Position numbers and translations under genes: made by a program. A DNA stretch of 64,000 bases from GWF2-33-9 sp964500435 (GTDB taxonomy: Bacteria > Bacteroidota > Ignavibacteria > Kapaibacteriales > UBA2268), in NCBI GenBank assembly GCA_964500435.1, contig CAZCNL010000001.1, positions 519,459 through 583,458 of the forward strand, in the 5' to 3' direction. This document shows, in pieces, positions 37,118 through 47,173 of the stretch; within the stretch, counting starts at the first letter, position 1; every line of letters begins with the position of its first letter. The notes beneath the pieces were generated by a model. The model was not told the DNA's origin, did not search any database, and saw only the letters and a list, made by a program, of their open reading frames with translations.

Positions 37118-39928
37118 ATGACAAAACCTTCGAAAAATATTGAAAACAAAAGCAAAAGTATTATTTTAAAAAATGTAAGCCAAAATAACTTAAAAAATAT
37201 CAGTGTAGAAATTCCCCGAAATAAAATTACAGTTATTACTGGTTTAAGTGGTTCAGGTAAATCCTCGTTAGCATTCGATACACTATATGCCGAAGGGCAA
37301 CGGCGTTTCGTTGAATCACTATCTGCGTATACTCGGCAATTTTTGGAACGAATGGAAAAACCTAATGTTGAATATATTTCTGGATTACCACCAGCAGTCG
37401 CAATTCAACAAAAACCACCTACAAAAAATCCTCGCTCCACTGTTGGAACAACAACCGAGATTTATGATTATCTGCGTGTTCTTTTTGCAAGGATTGGTCA
37501 TACTTTTTGCTATAATTGTGGTAAAGAAGTTAAAAAAGACACACCACAAGACATTGTCAATTTTGTCAAAACTCTTCCTGAAAATAGCAAATTATATATT
37601 TTATTTCCCATTTCGCCTCAAACAAAAATATTGAAGGATGAATTACAAAGATTCCGTGAGCTGGGCTTTTTCAGGGCGGTTAAACATAATTCAAATGAAA
37701 TTATTGATTTTGAAAATAATGAAATTCATTCAAATTTATTGAATGAAGATTTGTATATTTTATCTGATAGAGTTATTTTAAAATATAATGATGAATTGTT
37801 CAGCAGAATTACGGATTCAATCGAAACTGCTTTCAATATGGGAAATGGTAGAATTATTATTCGAAATTTAACCGAAAATAAAGATTATAAGTTTAGTTCA
37901 AATTTCGAATGCTCAGATTGCGAAATAGTATATCAAGAACCATCTCCTCAACTTTTTAGTTTTAATAACCCCCTTGGTGCGTGCCCACATTGCCAAGGTT
38001 TTGGAAGAACAATTGGCTGGGATGAAGATTTAGTTATTCCTGATAAATCAAAAACCATAGAAGATGGAGCGATACATCCTTTGCGAACTGATGCAATGTT
38101 GAAATTTCAATTGGAAATTTTGAATAATTTAAAGAAATTGAACGTGCCCGTGAATAAACCTTATATGTTCCTAAGTGATGAAGAAAGGAAAATTGTATGG
38201 GAAGGAAAAGGTAAATTTAAAGGTATAAATGGCTTTATTGATTTTGTCAACTCAAATAATCATAAAGTACAATATCGTATTTTAGCAGTTCGCTATCGAG
38301 GTTACACAACTTGCAAAGTTTGTGGTGGTTCGAGAATTCGAACGTCCGCACGTCAAGTTTTCATTCGTGGGATGAATTTGCCCAAATTAATTGAATTACC
38401 AATTGACAAAGTTTTAGAATTTTTCACTGAATTGAAATTAGAATTAAATGACAATGAGAAGAAAATTGCCCTCCAAGTGGTCGAAGAAATTATCCGCAGA
38501 TTAAATTTACTCGTAAAAATTGGATTAAGTTATCTTACATTATCGAGGATGACACAAACGCTCTCTGGTGGTGAATTGCAAAGAATTAACTTGGCAACGG
38601 CTCTCGGGTCTTCTCTTGTTGGAACTTTGTACGTATTGGATGAACCAAGCATTGGATTACATCCTCAAGATACAAACAAATTAATTGATATTCTCAAAAG
38701 AATGAGGGATATTGGCAATACAATTGTTGTTGTGGAACACGACTTGGATATAATTAATGCAGCTGATTATGTGATTGAATTAGGTCCAAAATCAGGTGAA
38801 CAAGGCGGTGAAGTTGTTTTCTCGGGCACTGTCGATGAACTTTGGAAGTCTCAAAATTCTATAACAAGCAAGTATTTAAATGGAACAAAAAAAATAACTT
38901 CATTTACAAAAAGGAAAATAAGCAATTCCAAAATCACCATACTGAACCCACGAGAAAATAATTTAAAAATGGATTCCGTTGAATTTCCCTTGAATTGTAT
39001 AAATGTTGTAACAGGAGTTTCAGGTTCGGGAAAGAGTTCCCTGGTTTTTGATGTGCTTTATTCAGGATTAAGGCGGCAACGAGGTGAAAGCAACGGGATG
39101 AACAGTAAATTCGAAAAAATAACTGGTGGACATTTACTCAACTCTGTCGAAATAGTTGACCAATCATCTATAGGAAAATCTTCTCGCTCAACACCGGCAA
39201 CCTACGTAAAAGCTTTTGACGCAATCAGAGATATTTTTGCATCGACTCAATTAGCACGACAATTCGGACTGAAACCCGGTTATTTTTCATTTAATGTTCC
39301 CGGAGGACGTTGCGAAGTATGCGAAGGTGAAGGTTATGTCAATATTGATATGCAATTTTTAGCTGACGTTAAACTCGTTTGTGAAGCTTGTGGAGGAAAA
39401 AGATATAAAAAAGACACATTAAATTTTAAATATAAGAATAAATCAATCGTAGATGTCTTAGAAATGACGGTGGACGAAGCTTTACTCTTTTTTGAAGACC
39501 AGCCAACTGTAACACGCAAACTTTCGATTTTGCAAGAAATTGGGTTAGGTTATCTCAAAATTGGACAACCTGCAACTGTTCTTTCTGGGGGGGAATCTCA
39601 AAGGCTAAAAATTGCTGAGTTTCTTTCTTCGAAAAATAGCACTAATAATTTAATTATCTTTGATGAACCTACAACAGGATTGCATATTGATGATGTTTCG
39701 AAGCTATTTAAATCTTTTCAAAAATTAGTTGATGAAGGCAATTCGTTAATTATTGTCGAACACAATTTAGAAATCATTAGAAATGCAGATTGGATAATTG
39801 ATTTAGGTCCAGGTGCGGGTGTCAATGGTGGTAACTTGCTTTTTTCTGGCACTCCCGAAGAATTATTAAAGCAAAAAACACCTACTGCACAGTCTTTAAA
39901 TCAATATTTAAAATCTATGAAATTTTGA
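37118..39928 (+). CDS. uvrA: Excinuclease ABC subunit A
   Basis: UvrA recognises DNA lesions in nucleotide excision repair. Two ABC ATPase modules are complete: Walker A GLSGSGKS (42-49) and GVSGSGKS (about 633-640), signatures LSGGELQR and LSGGESQR, Walker B VLDEPSIGLH and IFDEPTTGLH. Zinc-binding cysteine pairs are present (CYNCG, CSDC, CPHC, CKVCGG, CEVCEG, CEACGG). 936 residues is standard. An upstream non-coding region of 135 bases should hold its promoter; no UvrB or UvrC is nearby. Confidence 0.98.
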   Translation: MTKPSKNIENKSKSIILKNVSQNNLKNISVEIPRNKITVITGLSGSGKSSLAFDTLYAEGQRRFVESLSAYTRQFLERMEKPNVEYISGLPPAVAIQQKPPTKNPRSTVGTTTEIYDYLRVLFARIGHTFCYNCGKEVKKDTPQDIVNFVKTLPENSKLYILFPISPQTKILKDELQRFRELGFFRAVKHNSNEIIDFENNEIHSNLLNEDLYILSDRVILKYNDELFSRITDSIETAFNMGNGRIIIRNLTENKDYKFSSNFECSDCEIVYQEPSPQLFSFNNPLGACPHCQGFGRTIGWDEDLVIPDKSKTIEDGAIHPLRTDAMLKFQLEILNNLKKLNVPVNKPYMFLSDEERKIVWEGKGKFKGINGFIDFVNSNNHKVQYRILAVRYRGYTTCKVCGGSRIRTSARQVFIRGMNLPKLIELPIDKVLEFFTELKLELNDNEKKIALQVVEEIIRRLNLLVKIGLSYLTLSRMTQTLSGGELQRINLATALGSSLVGTLYVLDEPSIGLHPQDTNKLIDILKRMRDIGNTIVVVEHDLDIINAADYVIELGPKSGEQGGEVVFSGTVDELWKSQNSITSKYLNGTKKITSFTKRKISNSKITILNPRENNLKMDSVEFPLNCINVVTGVSGSGKSSLVFDVLYSGLRRQRGESNGMNSKFEKITGGHLLNSVEIVDQSSIGKSSRSTPATYVKAFDAIRDIFASTQLARQFGLKPGYFSFNVPGGRCEVCEGEGYVNIDMQFLADVKLVCEACGGKRYKKDTLNFKYKNKSIVDVLEMTVDEALLFFEDQPTVTRKLSILQEIGLGYLKIGQPATVLSGGESQRLKIAEFLSSKNSTNNLIIFDEPTTGLHIDDVSKLFKSFQKLVDEGNSLIIVEHNLEIIRNADWIIDLGPGAGVNGGNLLFSGTPEELLKQKTPTAQSLNQYLKSMKF

Positions 39929-39939
39929 CATTATTCAAT

Positions 39940-40863
39940 ATGAAGTTTCACTACATTTTTAAAAATTTAGCAAAATATTCTACGTTTCACATAATTTTGA
40001 CATTGTTTTTTTTCTTTAATCTTTGCCCAATCTATGCAAGTTGGGACTCCTCCTTACTTTCGTACTTAACGTCTATTGAAGAAGACAAATTAGAAAATCA
40101 TCCAATGTTATCATTATGGTATGGTTATTCGAATGTTGATAATAATTTAATTTTACAAAACACTGGCAAAGAAAACATATTTGCTCCTTTATTTAATATC
40201 GGTGTTAAATATGGATTCAAAAGATATAAAATTGATAAAAAATTAGATAATTTATATTTAATTAGTGGGGAAAACGCTTTTTTAGAAAATATTAGTTCAC
40301 ATTTAAAACCTAAAAACTTCAAATTTGATGGATATACAATTGATGGTTGGCGATTCGGCTTTTCTACGAATAATGGGTTTGGAATTACTTTTTCACAAAA
40401 TCATAATATAGAATTTACCTCTCAATCTTCTTTTGTATGGTATCGTTTTGATTTCGAACAATATCCCGAAGAAATAATGCCTTTAAATGCAATTTCATCT
40501 CTTGATACGAAATATAAGTTTGGTTCCGAATTTACGGGCGAAATATCAAGCAATTTGAACAACTTTTTTCATTTTACGATTTCACAACAAAATTCTTTAA
40601 TTTATAGAGATTTTAATTTTTCAATATGGTTGCCTTCATATATTATCGATTTGATATTACAAAAATGGAGCGACCCCCTTGATGATTATTTTATGGAACA
40701 AATTGGTAAATCATATTTTATTTATAAATTCATCTATAAGACTGGTCTTTCTTTTTTAATGTATGAAATAAAAAAGGAGCATTCATTTGCCCCTTTTAAT
40801 TCTGAAAAATCAATTAGTTTTTGGTCAATTAATTTAAAATTAAGCTTTGTTAATTCGAGATAA
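39940..40863 (+). CDS. Exported protein of unknown function
   Basis: I do not recognise this 307-residue protein. A hydrophobic N-terminal stretch (FHIILTLFFFFNLCPIYAS) is a good signal peptide. The mature part is rich in aromatic and alternating residues (FGITFSQNHNIEF, FHFTISQQNSLIYRDFNFSIWL, SISFWSINLKLSFV), which suggests beta strands and perhaps an outer-membrane location. The frame starts at a TTG overlapping the uvrA stop; the ATG at 39940 (MKFHYIFK) is more likely and gives an 11-base gap. Its last 14 bases overlap the convergent chaperone gene. Confidence 0.72.
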   Translation: MKFHYIFKNLAKYSTFHIILTLFFFFNLCPIYASWDSSLLSYLTSIEEDKLENHPMLSLWYGYSNVDNNLILQNTGKENIFAPLFNIGVKYGFKRYKIDKKLDNLYLISGENAFLENISSHLKPKNFKFDGYTIDGWRFGFSTNNGFGITFSQNHNIEFTSQSSFVWYRFDFEQYPEEIMPLNAISSLDTKYKFGSEFTGEISSNLNNFFHFTISQQNSLIYRDFNFSIWLPSYIIDLILQKWSDPLDDYFMEQIGKSYFIYKFIYKTGLSFLMYEIKKEHSFAPFNSEKSISFWSINLKLSFVNSR

Positions 40864-42148
40864 TTTCCCAATAAAGTTCTTTTCTTAATTTAGCAATCCA
40901 ATCATTATATTTATTCAATTTGACATATTGTGACGCTTGTTGTTGAATTAGTTGATAATCTAAGTCCAGTGATGCTTTATGTTTCGGTATAATCTTATCA
41001 AGATAAATTATCTGATATGAAAAGTTATTAATATCTGTATTAAATGGAATGGGCTCGGTAATTTCACCAGTTTTGAGCTTTTGAACAGCTTCTCGAACTT
41101 GGTAATTCATCGATTCCAAAGGTAAATTCCCAACAAAACCACCGAAACCTTTTGTATCTGTATCGTCAGAAATTTCTTTTGCAAAAAGTTTAAAATCGTT
41201 CAAACTATGAACATTGAAACGGATTGAATCAAGTAAAGCTTTGGTGTTATCTTTATCTTGCTCGCTTTGACCAAATTTAAATAAAATATGACTTATTAAA
41301 ATTTCATCTTTCTTTTTGTCTCGTAATTTTAAAATATGATATCCAAGCGGTGTTTCGACGGGCAAAGAAATTTCCCCAACCAGTAAATTAAAACCAGCCT
41401 TTTCGAGTTCGGGTAAAAATTTCCCTTTTTGAATCCAACCTAAATCTCCACCTTCTTTTGCTGTTGATGCGTCTTCACTATATTTTGCTGCAAAATCTTC
41501 AAACTTACCACCGGCAATTATTGAATCCCTGACTCTTAAAGCTAATTTATATAGTTCTTCTCTTTTTTGGAATTTCAATTTAACTTTCTTTGTTATTCTG
41601 TAAATTGCGTAGCTTTCAGGAACTTCTGGAATTGAATCTTTGTACTTTTCGTAATATTCTTGAATTTCTCGTGTTGTCGGTTCCAATCTACCAAATTCTT
41701 TATCAATTATTTTCGAAGAAATTAACTTATTTTTTATTTCATCTTTAAATTCATTTTTCATTTTTGGAATTGACATACCATAAACTTGTTCGATTCTTTG
41801 TTCGGAACCTAATTGAGCAAGGCTTTGTTCTAAAAATAACTGCCATCTTTGCTCGATTTCATCATCTGTTACCTCTATTGAATCTTGCTTAGCCTTTGCA
41901 ATAACTAATTTTTCGTCTATAATATTATTTAAAATACTATTGTAGAGGTTTTTATCGTCGAATTTAATATTTGGATTTTGTTGCATCATAAACACGATTC
42001 GGCTTTTTACTTCAGAATCGGTAATTGCTTCATCGCCAACTATTGCTACTATTTTATCAATAGCATCTCCTTTTTTTAATTGGGAAAACGCAGTATTTGA
42101 TAAAATCAAAGTAAGTATAAATATTAATAAAATTTTAATATTGCTCAT
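40850..42148 (-). CDS. SurA-like periplasmic peptidyl-prolyl isomerase
   Basis: A 432-residue protein with signal peptide (ILLIFILTLILSNTAFSQ), an N-terminal SurA chaperone domain (VDKIVAIVGDEAITDSEVKSR, as KIVAIVGDEAITDSE here) and two parvulin rotamase regions (EDASTAKEGGDLGWIQKG near 220; TDTKGFGGFVGNLP near 335). It is expected to escort outer-membrane proteins across the periplasm. Only the first rotamase domain has a full canonical core. It follows the second parvulin gene by 7 bases, so the two form an operon. Confidence 0.92.
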   Translation of the reverse strand: MSNIKILLIFILTLILSNTAFSQLKKGDAIDKIVAIVGDEAITDSEVKSRIVFMMQQNPNIKFDDKNLYNSILNNIIDEKLVIAKAKQDSIEVTDDEIEQRWQLFLEQSLAQLGSEQRIEQVYGMSIPKMKNEFKDEIKNKLISSKIIDKEFGRLEPTTREIQEYYEKYKDSIPEVPESYAIYRITKKVKLKFQKREELYKLALRVRDSIIAGGKFEDFAAKYSEDASTAKEGGDLGWIQKGKFLPELEKAGFNLLVGEISLPVETPLGYHILKLRDKKKDEILISHILFKFGQSEQDKDNTKALLDSIRFNVHSLNDFKLFAKEISDDTDTKGFGGFVGNLPLESMNYQVREAVQKLKTGEITEPIPFNTDINNFSYQIIYLDKIIPKHKASLDLDYQLIQQQASQYVKLNKYNDWIAKLRKELYWEIISN

Positions 42149-42155
42149 ATTTTTT

Positions 42156-44204
42156 TTAATTCTGATTTAATTTCATAATTGTTTCCAAGTTAGTTTTATT
42201 TATTTTAACAGGAAACTTCTTTTTCAAGGATGCAATCCATTTTGCTGATAATTCTTTTTGTAATTGGTCTTGCATTTTTGATGCAAAATCAGGTATTGCT
42301 TCTTCGAAAGTTTTCTGACGTTGAGGAACGAATTCGTTGACTTTAATAACCGAAAATCCATTATCAATTGCCTGTGGCTTTACAATTGTAGGTTCCTTAA
42401 TGTTCAAATCGTATACTAATTTAGCAACTTTATTGTTAAAACCACTTACTAATCCCCATTTTCCACCTTTTTCACGGTATCCCGAACGTTGTGTAAATTG
42501 GTGAGCTAATGTATCGAAATTTTCACCTTTCAAAGCTCTGCCATAAATATTATTTGCAAGTGAATCAGAAAGAACGTATATTTCAGTAATGTCGTACATT
42601 GGATCTGTCAAATATCTACTTTTTGTTGAGTCGTAATATTGTCTTGCTCGGACAGAATCAAAGCCCATTTTATCCCATACTTCCATAGTTTCAACCTTGA
42701 ATAGTAATATTCCATCGTTAAATTCTGAAAGTAATTGTGCAAATTCCTTGTATTTCTTTTCCAAATTCGCCGTTGCATGGTCAATTATTATTGGTTCTAT
42801 GAGTTTTTTAATTGATTTTGTGATGCCTTCGGAATTAATTGAATTTCCACGTAATTGTGGGTTTGTGGTCATTTCTTGAACAAAGCTGTCAACAGTAAAT
42901 TTTTTAGAATCAATTTGATACAATTCTTGTTTCAATAAATTTGATGGTAAACTATCAGCCCAGGCTTTAGTTATATTACTTTTATTTGTATCAACAGATG
43001 CTAATAATTTGTTGAAAGTATCTTCATTTATTTTGAATTTCATAACTTTTGCGACGGAATCTAAGTATTGTTGCTTATCTGCTTCAAAATATTGTCTTTT
43101 GTATACTTTTCTAATTTCTTCTTTTTCTTTATCTAAATCAATATCTTTTGAGGCATATCTTTTAATAATATGTTTGCCAAATTCTGTGGAAACTATTCCG
43201 GACATTTCACCATCTTTCAGCTGAAATAATACGTCGCCAAAATTATTATTTAACAATCCTTTTCCTTTTTCAAATCCTGTGGAACGAGAATACCAATCAT
43301 CAAAACTTCCGCCATTTTGAGCAGAATATTTATCATCTGATTTCATCTTGGCAGCTTGCTCGAATGTTAACACGCCATTTTTTATTTGAAGATATACGTC
43401 ATTAGATTCATCTTTTTTACTCAGCGAATCTTGCTCTTTTACGTTTTTGAATAAAATATGACCTGCCATAACTAAATATCTTGGCTGCTTGTCAAGTAAT
43501 TTAACAATAAAATAACCATAAGGTGTGCTAATAATTTGTGGATAAACTTCACCGAGTTTAAGTGAATACATAGCGTCTTCAATTTCTCTATATATTTTCC
43601 CAGAAGTAACCCATTGGTCAACTACTCCCCCTTTTTCAGCCAAATTAGCATCGTCGCAATATTGTTTCGCTACAGAAGCAAAGTCTTCGCCTTTTTTTAT
43701 TTTTTCCATTGCTTCATTTATCTTTTTAAAGGCAACTGCAGTATCACGAACTGGAGCTTGTGTAAAAGTTGTAAAGATAATTGCAATTTTACATTCGCTT
43801 TTCCTTCTTTCAAGCATTTTATTTATATTTGGTTCGGTTAATTCTTTTTCAAAAAGAAATGATTCCGCTAAAATCTTTCGATTTTGTTGACTTTCAGCTT
43901 TAATTGATGAATCTTGGTCCAAACCTCTTGAAAGCGCATCTAAAACTTTTAGCTTATAATTCGTATAAAGATTAATAAAATCCATCAAACTATCTTTATC
44001 AAGCATATAAAGATGTGGCTTTTGTTTTGTAATATTTTTCTGATAAGCTTTTTCTAACTGCTCGTATGTGATTTGGTCTTTCCCTATTGTAAGAATTGGC
44101 AAGTTGTTGATTTTAGAAAGGTCGTCTTCTGCAAAAATATTGAAGAAAACAAAAGTAAATACCCCTAATGTAATTAGGGTTTGAAAAAACATATTCTTTT
44201 TCAT
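42156..44204 (-). CDS. Multi-parvulin peptidyl-prolyl isomerase / chaperone
   Basis: A 682-residue exported protein (signal peptide near MFFQTLITLGVFTFVFFNIFA). Three parvulin-like regions are visible: DDANLAEKGGVVDQWVTSG near 185, DKYSAQNGGSFDDWYSRS near 300, and SGYREKGGKWGLVSG near 590; between them are helical linker parts. This resembles PpiD/SurA-like foldases of Bacteroidota. It precedes the SurA-like gene (7 bases), so both probably serve outer-membrane or T9SS cargo biogenesis. The 96 bases to murC upstream may hold a promoter. Confidence 0.88.
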   Translation of the reverse strand: MKKNMFFQTLITLGVFTFVFFNIFAEDDLSKINNLPILTIGKDQITYEQLEKAYQKNITKQKPHLYMLDKDSLMDFINLYTNYKLKVLDALSRGLDQDSSIKAESQQNRKILAESFLFEKELTEPNINKMLERRKSECKIAIIFTTFTQAPVRDTAVAFKKINEAMEKIKKGEDFASVAKQYCDDANLAEKGGVVDQWVTSGKIYREIEDAMYSLKLGEVYPQIISTPYGYFIVKLLDKQPRYLVMAGHILFKNVKEQDSLSKKDESNDVYLQIKNGVLTFEQAAKMKSDDKYSAQNGGSFDDWYSRSTGFEKGKGLLNNNFGDVLFQLKDGEMSGIVSTEFGKHIIKRYASKDIDLDKEKEEIRKVYKRQYFEADKQQYLDSVAKVMKFKINEDTFNKLLASVDTNKSNITKAWADSLPSNLLKQELYQIDSKKFTVDSFVQEMTTNPQLRGNSINSEGITKSIKKLIEPIIIDHATANLEKKYKEFAQLLSEFNDGILLFKVETMEVWDKMGFDSVRARQYYDSTKSRYLTDPMYDITEIYVLSDSLANNIYGRALKGENFDTLAHQFTQRSGYREKGGKWGLVSGFNNKVAKLVYDLNIKEPTIVKPQAIDNGFSVIKVNEFVPQRQKTFEEAIPDFASKMQDQLQKELSAKWIASLKKKFPVKINKTNLETIMKLNQN

Positions 44205-44300
44205 AGTTTCAAACGCTTTTTGTTCAATAATAATTAGTCAGTATATAAAAGTCCGATATAATCCTATGTTTATTTAATTATATAAAGTCGAATTAAATGT

Positions 44301-45680
44301 TTATTTATTACTTAATTGTTGAAAAATTTGTTCGGCAATTTTGTAAATACTTCCAGCACCAATTGTAATTACAATATCATTTTCTTTTAAAATAGCCATT
44401 ACAGTTGAGGTTATATCGTCAAAATTGGGGATATAAATTACATTTTTATGCCCGTATTTTTTTGCTTGATTAGCAATTAATTCACCGGTAACACCTTCAA
44501 TTGGTTTCTCTCTCGATGGATAAACATCAGTTATAACTAATATATCAGCATTATCAAATGAACTTGCAAATTCTTTATAAAAGGATAATGTCCGACTATA
44601 AGTATGTGGCTGAAATATAGCAATAATCCTCCTATCCCACCCTTTTCGTGCGGCTTCAAGAGTAGATTGGATTTCAGTAGGATGATGAGCATAATCATCA
44701 ATTACTTTAATACCATTTCTTTCACCTTTTATATCAAAACGACGGTACACTCCAGTAAAATCACCCAAAGCTGCATTAATTATATTAAATTTTATGCCCA
44801 TTTTTCGAGCTATTGTGATTGCCGCTAAAGAGTTTTTAACATTATGAATACCTGGAACACTTAATTTTATTTTACCAATGAAATTAGAATTTTCATATAA
44901 ATCATACGTTGTATTTGTTCCATCATTTTCAATATTTTTAGCAAAATAATCACAATTTGGTGAAATCCCGAATGTTACTACTTTTTTATTTAAATTTGGT
45001 ACAATTTCTTTTACACCAGGACTATCGACACCTAAAGCTACGAAACCGTAAAATGGGACTTTCGAAGCAAATTGTGTAAAAGTATTTTCTAAATCTTCAA
45101 TATCTTTATAAATATCAAGATGCTCTGCTTCAATATTATTAACAATAGCAATAGTTGGTAAAAGTTGCAAGAAAGACCTATCGTACTCGTCTGCTTCAAC
45201 AACAATCCAATTACCTTTGCCCAGCCTGGCATTTGTTCCACCAAAATCTTTAAGTCGACCACCAACAATAACTGTAGGATCATAACCTGCTTTAATTAAA
45301 ATTAAGCCGATCATAGAAGTAGTAGTTGTCTTACCATGAGTACCAGATATCGCCAAACAATAATTCAAACGAGTAACTTCAGCAAGCATCTCGGCACGAC
45401 GGATGACAGGAATACCGTTTTTTCTTGCTTCGATAATTTCAGGATTTTCATTTACATTTACAGCACTTGAATAAACAACAACTTCAGCATCTTTGATATT
45501 TTCTTCGTTGTGTCCTATGAATATTTTTGCACCTAAATTTGAAAGATGAAACGTGTTCTCGTTTTCGCTTAAATCTGAGCCACTAACTTGGAATCCTTGG
45601 TCAATGAGTATTTCGGCAATTCCACTCATTCCAATACCACCAATGCCTACAAAATGAATTCTTTTAACGGTAGAAAACAT
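44301..45680 (-). CDS. murC: UDP-N-acetylmuramate--L-alanine ligase
   Basis: MurC adds the first amino acid of the peptidoglycan stem. Seen: HFVGIGGIGMSGIAEIL (UDP-binding N-domain), ATP loop AISGTHGKTTTTSMI, VVEADEYDRSFL, NNIEAEHLDIY, and the C-terminal DDYAHHPTEI segment with QPHTYSRT. 459 residues is standard. It is not in a mur/fts cluster here. It follows the nitrilase-family gene by 28 bases on the same strand. Confidence 0.97.
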   Translation of the reverse strand: MFSTVKRIHFVGIGGIGMSGIAEILIDQGFQVSGSDLSENENTFHLSNLGAKIFIGHNEENIKDAEVVVYSSAVNVNENPEIIEARKNGIPVIRRAEMLAEVTRLNYCLAISGTHGKTTTTSMIGLILIKAGYDPTVIVGGRLKDFGGTNARLGKGNWIVVEADEYDRSFLQLLPTIAIVNNIEAEHLDIYKDIEDLENTFTQFASKVPFYGFVALGVDSPGVKEIVPNLNKKVVTFGISPNCDYFAKNIENDGTNTTYDLYENSNFIGKIKLSVPGIHNVKNSLAAITIARKMGIKFNIINAALGDFTGVYRRFDIKGERNGIKVIDDYAHHPTEIQSTLEAARKGWDRRIIAIFQPHTYSRTLSFYKEFASSFDNADILVITDVYPSREKPIEGVTGELIANQAKKYGHKNVIYIPNFDDITSTVMAILKENDIVITIGAGSIYKIAEQIFQQLSNK

Positions 45681-45708
45681 AATTAAAAATTTAAATTATT
45701 GAAAAAAA

Positions 45709-46506
45709 TTAACTTAAGAAATAATACTGCGTTGCTCTATCAGAAAATATATTATTAATGGCGTTTATTGATTTATCTCTACTTTCTTTCGGGTCGATTT
45801 CACTTGATATAACTACTTCTTCAGAAGGTGTTGCCAAATTCAAAACTTCACCATTATAGTTAAAAATAACCGACATACCATTGAACCTTAAAACTTCATT
45901 CCTTCTTTCCTCACTTCCGATTCGATTAGCAACTAAAAAATAAATATGATTATCCAGGGCTCGAGAGGGCATTGCGTGATGCCATAAATCTGTTACTAAA
46001 TTTGAGGGCATTACGATTAAATCAGCGCCATTCAAAGCTAATGTCCGTGCAGCTTCGGGAAAACGCCAATCATAGCAAATCAACGTTCCCAAATTCAAAT
46101 CTAATGGAGGATAATCAATAGTAAAAAAGCCTGTATTGCCTGGGGTAAACACAAATTTTTCCTTATAAAATAAGTGTGTTTTACGATATATTCTTGAATA
46201 CTTAGCATCTGGAAAGACGATGGCAGCAGAATTATAAAATTTACCATTGTCAACTTCTGCAAACCCATATACAATTATTTTATTTTGCTCCCTCGATAAC
46301 CTTTGCATAAGTATATAAGTTTCGCCTTGTGCATCTTCTGCATATTTTGCTATTTCTTCTTTATTAATAAAGAAATATCCAGTTGTGCACAATTCAGGGA
46401 AAACAATTAAATCTGTTTTGGTGTTATGTACGAAACTTATCATTCTCTCGAGATTTGCATCTTTTTCGAATAATAATGGTTTAAACTGTACTGCTGATAC
46501 TTTCAT
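45709..46506 (-). CDS. Carbon-nitrogen hydrolase (nitrilase superfamily amidase)
   Basis: A 265-residue enzyme with the full catalytic set: Glu38 (VFPELCTTGYF), Lys109 (YRKTHLFY) and Cys144 (LICYDWRFPEAAR). Fold and length suggest an aliphatic amidase or omega-amidase type, but the substrate is unresolved. It lies 28 bases upstream of murC, so the two are probably cotranscribed. Confidence 0.92.
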   Translation of the reverse strand: MKVSAVQFKPLLFEKDANLERMISFVHNTKTDLIVFPELCTTGYFFINKEEIAKYAEDAQGETYILMQRLSREQNKIIVYGFAEVDNGKFYNSAAIVFPDAKYSRIYRKTHLFYKEKFVFTPGNTGFFTIDYPPLDLNLGTLICYDWRFPEAARTLALNGADLIVMPSNLVTDLWHHAMPSRALDNHIYFLVANRIGSEERRNEVLRFNGMSVIFNYNGEVLNLATPSEEVVISSEIDPKESRDKSINAINNIFSDRATQYYFLS

Positions 46507-46528
46507 TTCATACCTGCATTTTAAAATT

Positions 46529-46536
46529 CAAAATTA
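46529..46536 (-). promoter_or_regulatory. Possible -7 box before the nitrilase-family gene
   Basis: Minus strand TAATTTTG, 22 bases before the ATG at 46506. No -33 partner seen. Confidence 0.22.
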
Positions 46537-46780
46537 AGAAATATTTCATTTAAGTAATATTAATTTTTGTAAAAAGAATGCTTAAATTTATTAATTCAAA
46601 ATATATATTTAAAAATAACACTATTATTGGATAGTTTCATTAATTCTAATCCTATATATAACAAATGATTACATTTTTATATATAATTTTTTTTACTTAA
46701 TTTAAGATAAACATATAATATATTAAATAATTAGCTTTAAAAGAAAACTAGAATTAATTTATTTAAATTTATAGAGAATA

Positions 46781-46811
46781 TTGTAAATTATATTTTTTTT
46801 TATTAATTTTG
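46781..46811 (+). promoter_or_regulatory. Bacteroidota-type promoter for the HDOD/kinase cassette
   Basis: TTG at 46781-46783, a 20-base spacer, then TAATTTTG at 46804-46811. This fits the TTTG-N19-21-TAnnTTTG pattern of the Bacteroidota housekeeping sigma factor except for one base in the -33 box. The predicted start of RNA is near 46817, about 27 bases before the ATG at 46844. Confidence 0.5.
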
Positions 46812-46843
46812 ATTATGAAATTATTACATTAAATTCATATCAA

Positions 46844-47173
46844 ATGGCAAGAACAATAAATATAGATGAAATAGAAGATGGAATGATTTTACAAACTCCT
46901 TTGATAAATAAATATGGACAGGTTATATTAGGCAGTGGTGCTATTTTATCCCAATCTCAAAAAAGAACTTTAAAAATGTGGGGTATCGAGCATATTGTTA
47001 TCGAATCGGAGGATTCTGACGATATGTTTGTTTTCGACGAAAATATCTTAACTTCAGCACAGAATTTTATCAAAACAAGAATTACTTGGCAACCAAGAAA
47101 TATTTTAGAAGAAGAACTTGTTGAATTAGGAATAATTTCTTATGCATTCAATTTGCAAAGGAATAATTTATGA
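46844..47173 (+). CDS. Small stand-alone HD-GYP-associated N-terminal domain protein
   Basis: A 109-residue soluble protein. The segment IDEIEDGMILQTPLINKYGQVILGSGAILSQSQKRTLKMWGIEHIVIE (spread over residues 6-53) matches the N-terminal domain often fused to HD-GYP phosphodiesterases (pattern: L-x-x-GM-x-L, G-x-x-L-x-x-G-x-x-L, GI-x-x-V). Here it stands alone; the remaining 50 residues are helical and acidic. Its stop overlaps the start of the HDOD gene (ATGA), so the two proteins are made together. Function unknown; a partner-binding role is inference. Confidence 0.75.
   Translation: MARTINIDEIEDGMILQTPLINKYGQVILGSGAILSQSQKRTLKMWGIEHIVIESEDSDDMFVFDENILTSAQNFIKTRITWQPRNILEEELVELGIISYAFNLQRNNL

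Larger units (their letters stand above)
46507..46843. other. 337-base intergenic region between divergent genes
   Basis: The longest non-coding stretch in the window. It is very AT-rich. Near the right end it holds the promoter-like element at 46781-46811; near the left end a single -7-like box on the minus strand at 46529-46536. I see no hairpin, ORF or RNA gene in the middle 200 bases. Confidence 0.6.

Noticed and set aside
39925..39939. TTG start of the exported protein overlapping the uvrA stop
   Set aside because: An ATG five codons later gives a normal gap and a better signal peptide start.
44163..44179. Inverted repeat CCCTAAT-GTA-ATTAGGG in the signal-peptide codons of the multi-parvulin gene
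   Set aside because: It is inside coding sequence, has short arms and no T-run; chance is likely in AT-rich DNA.
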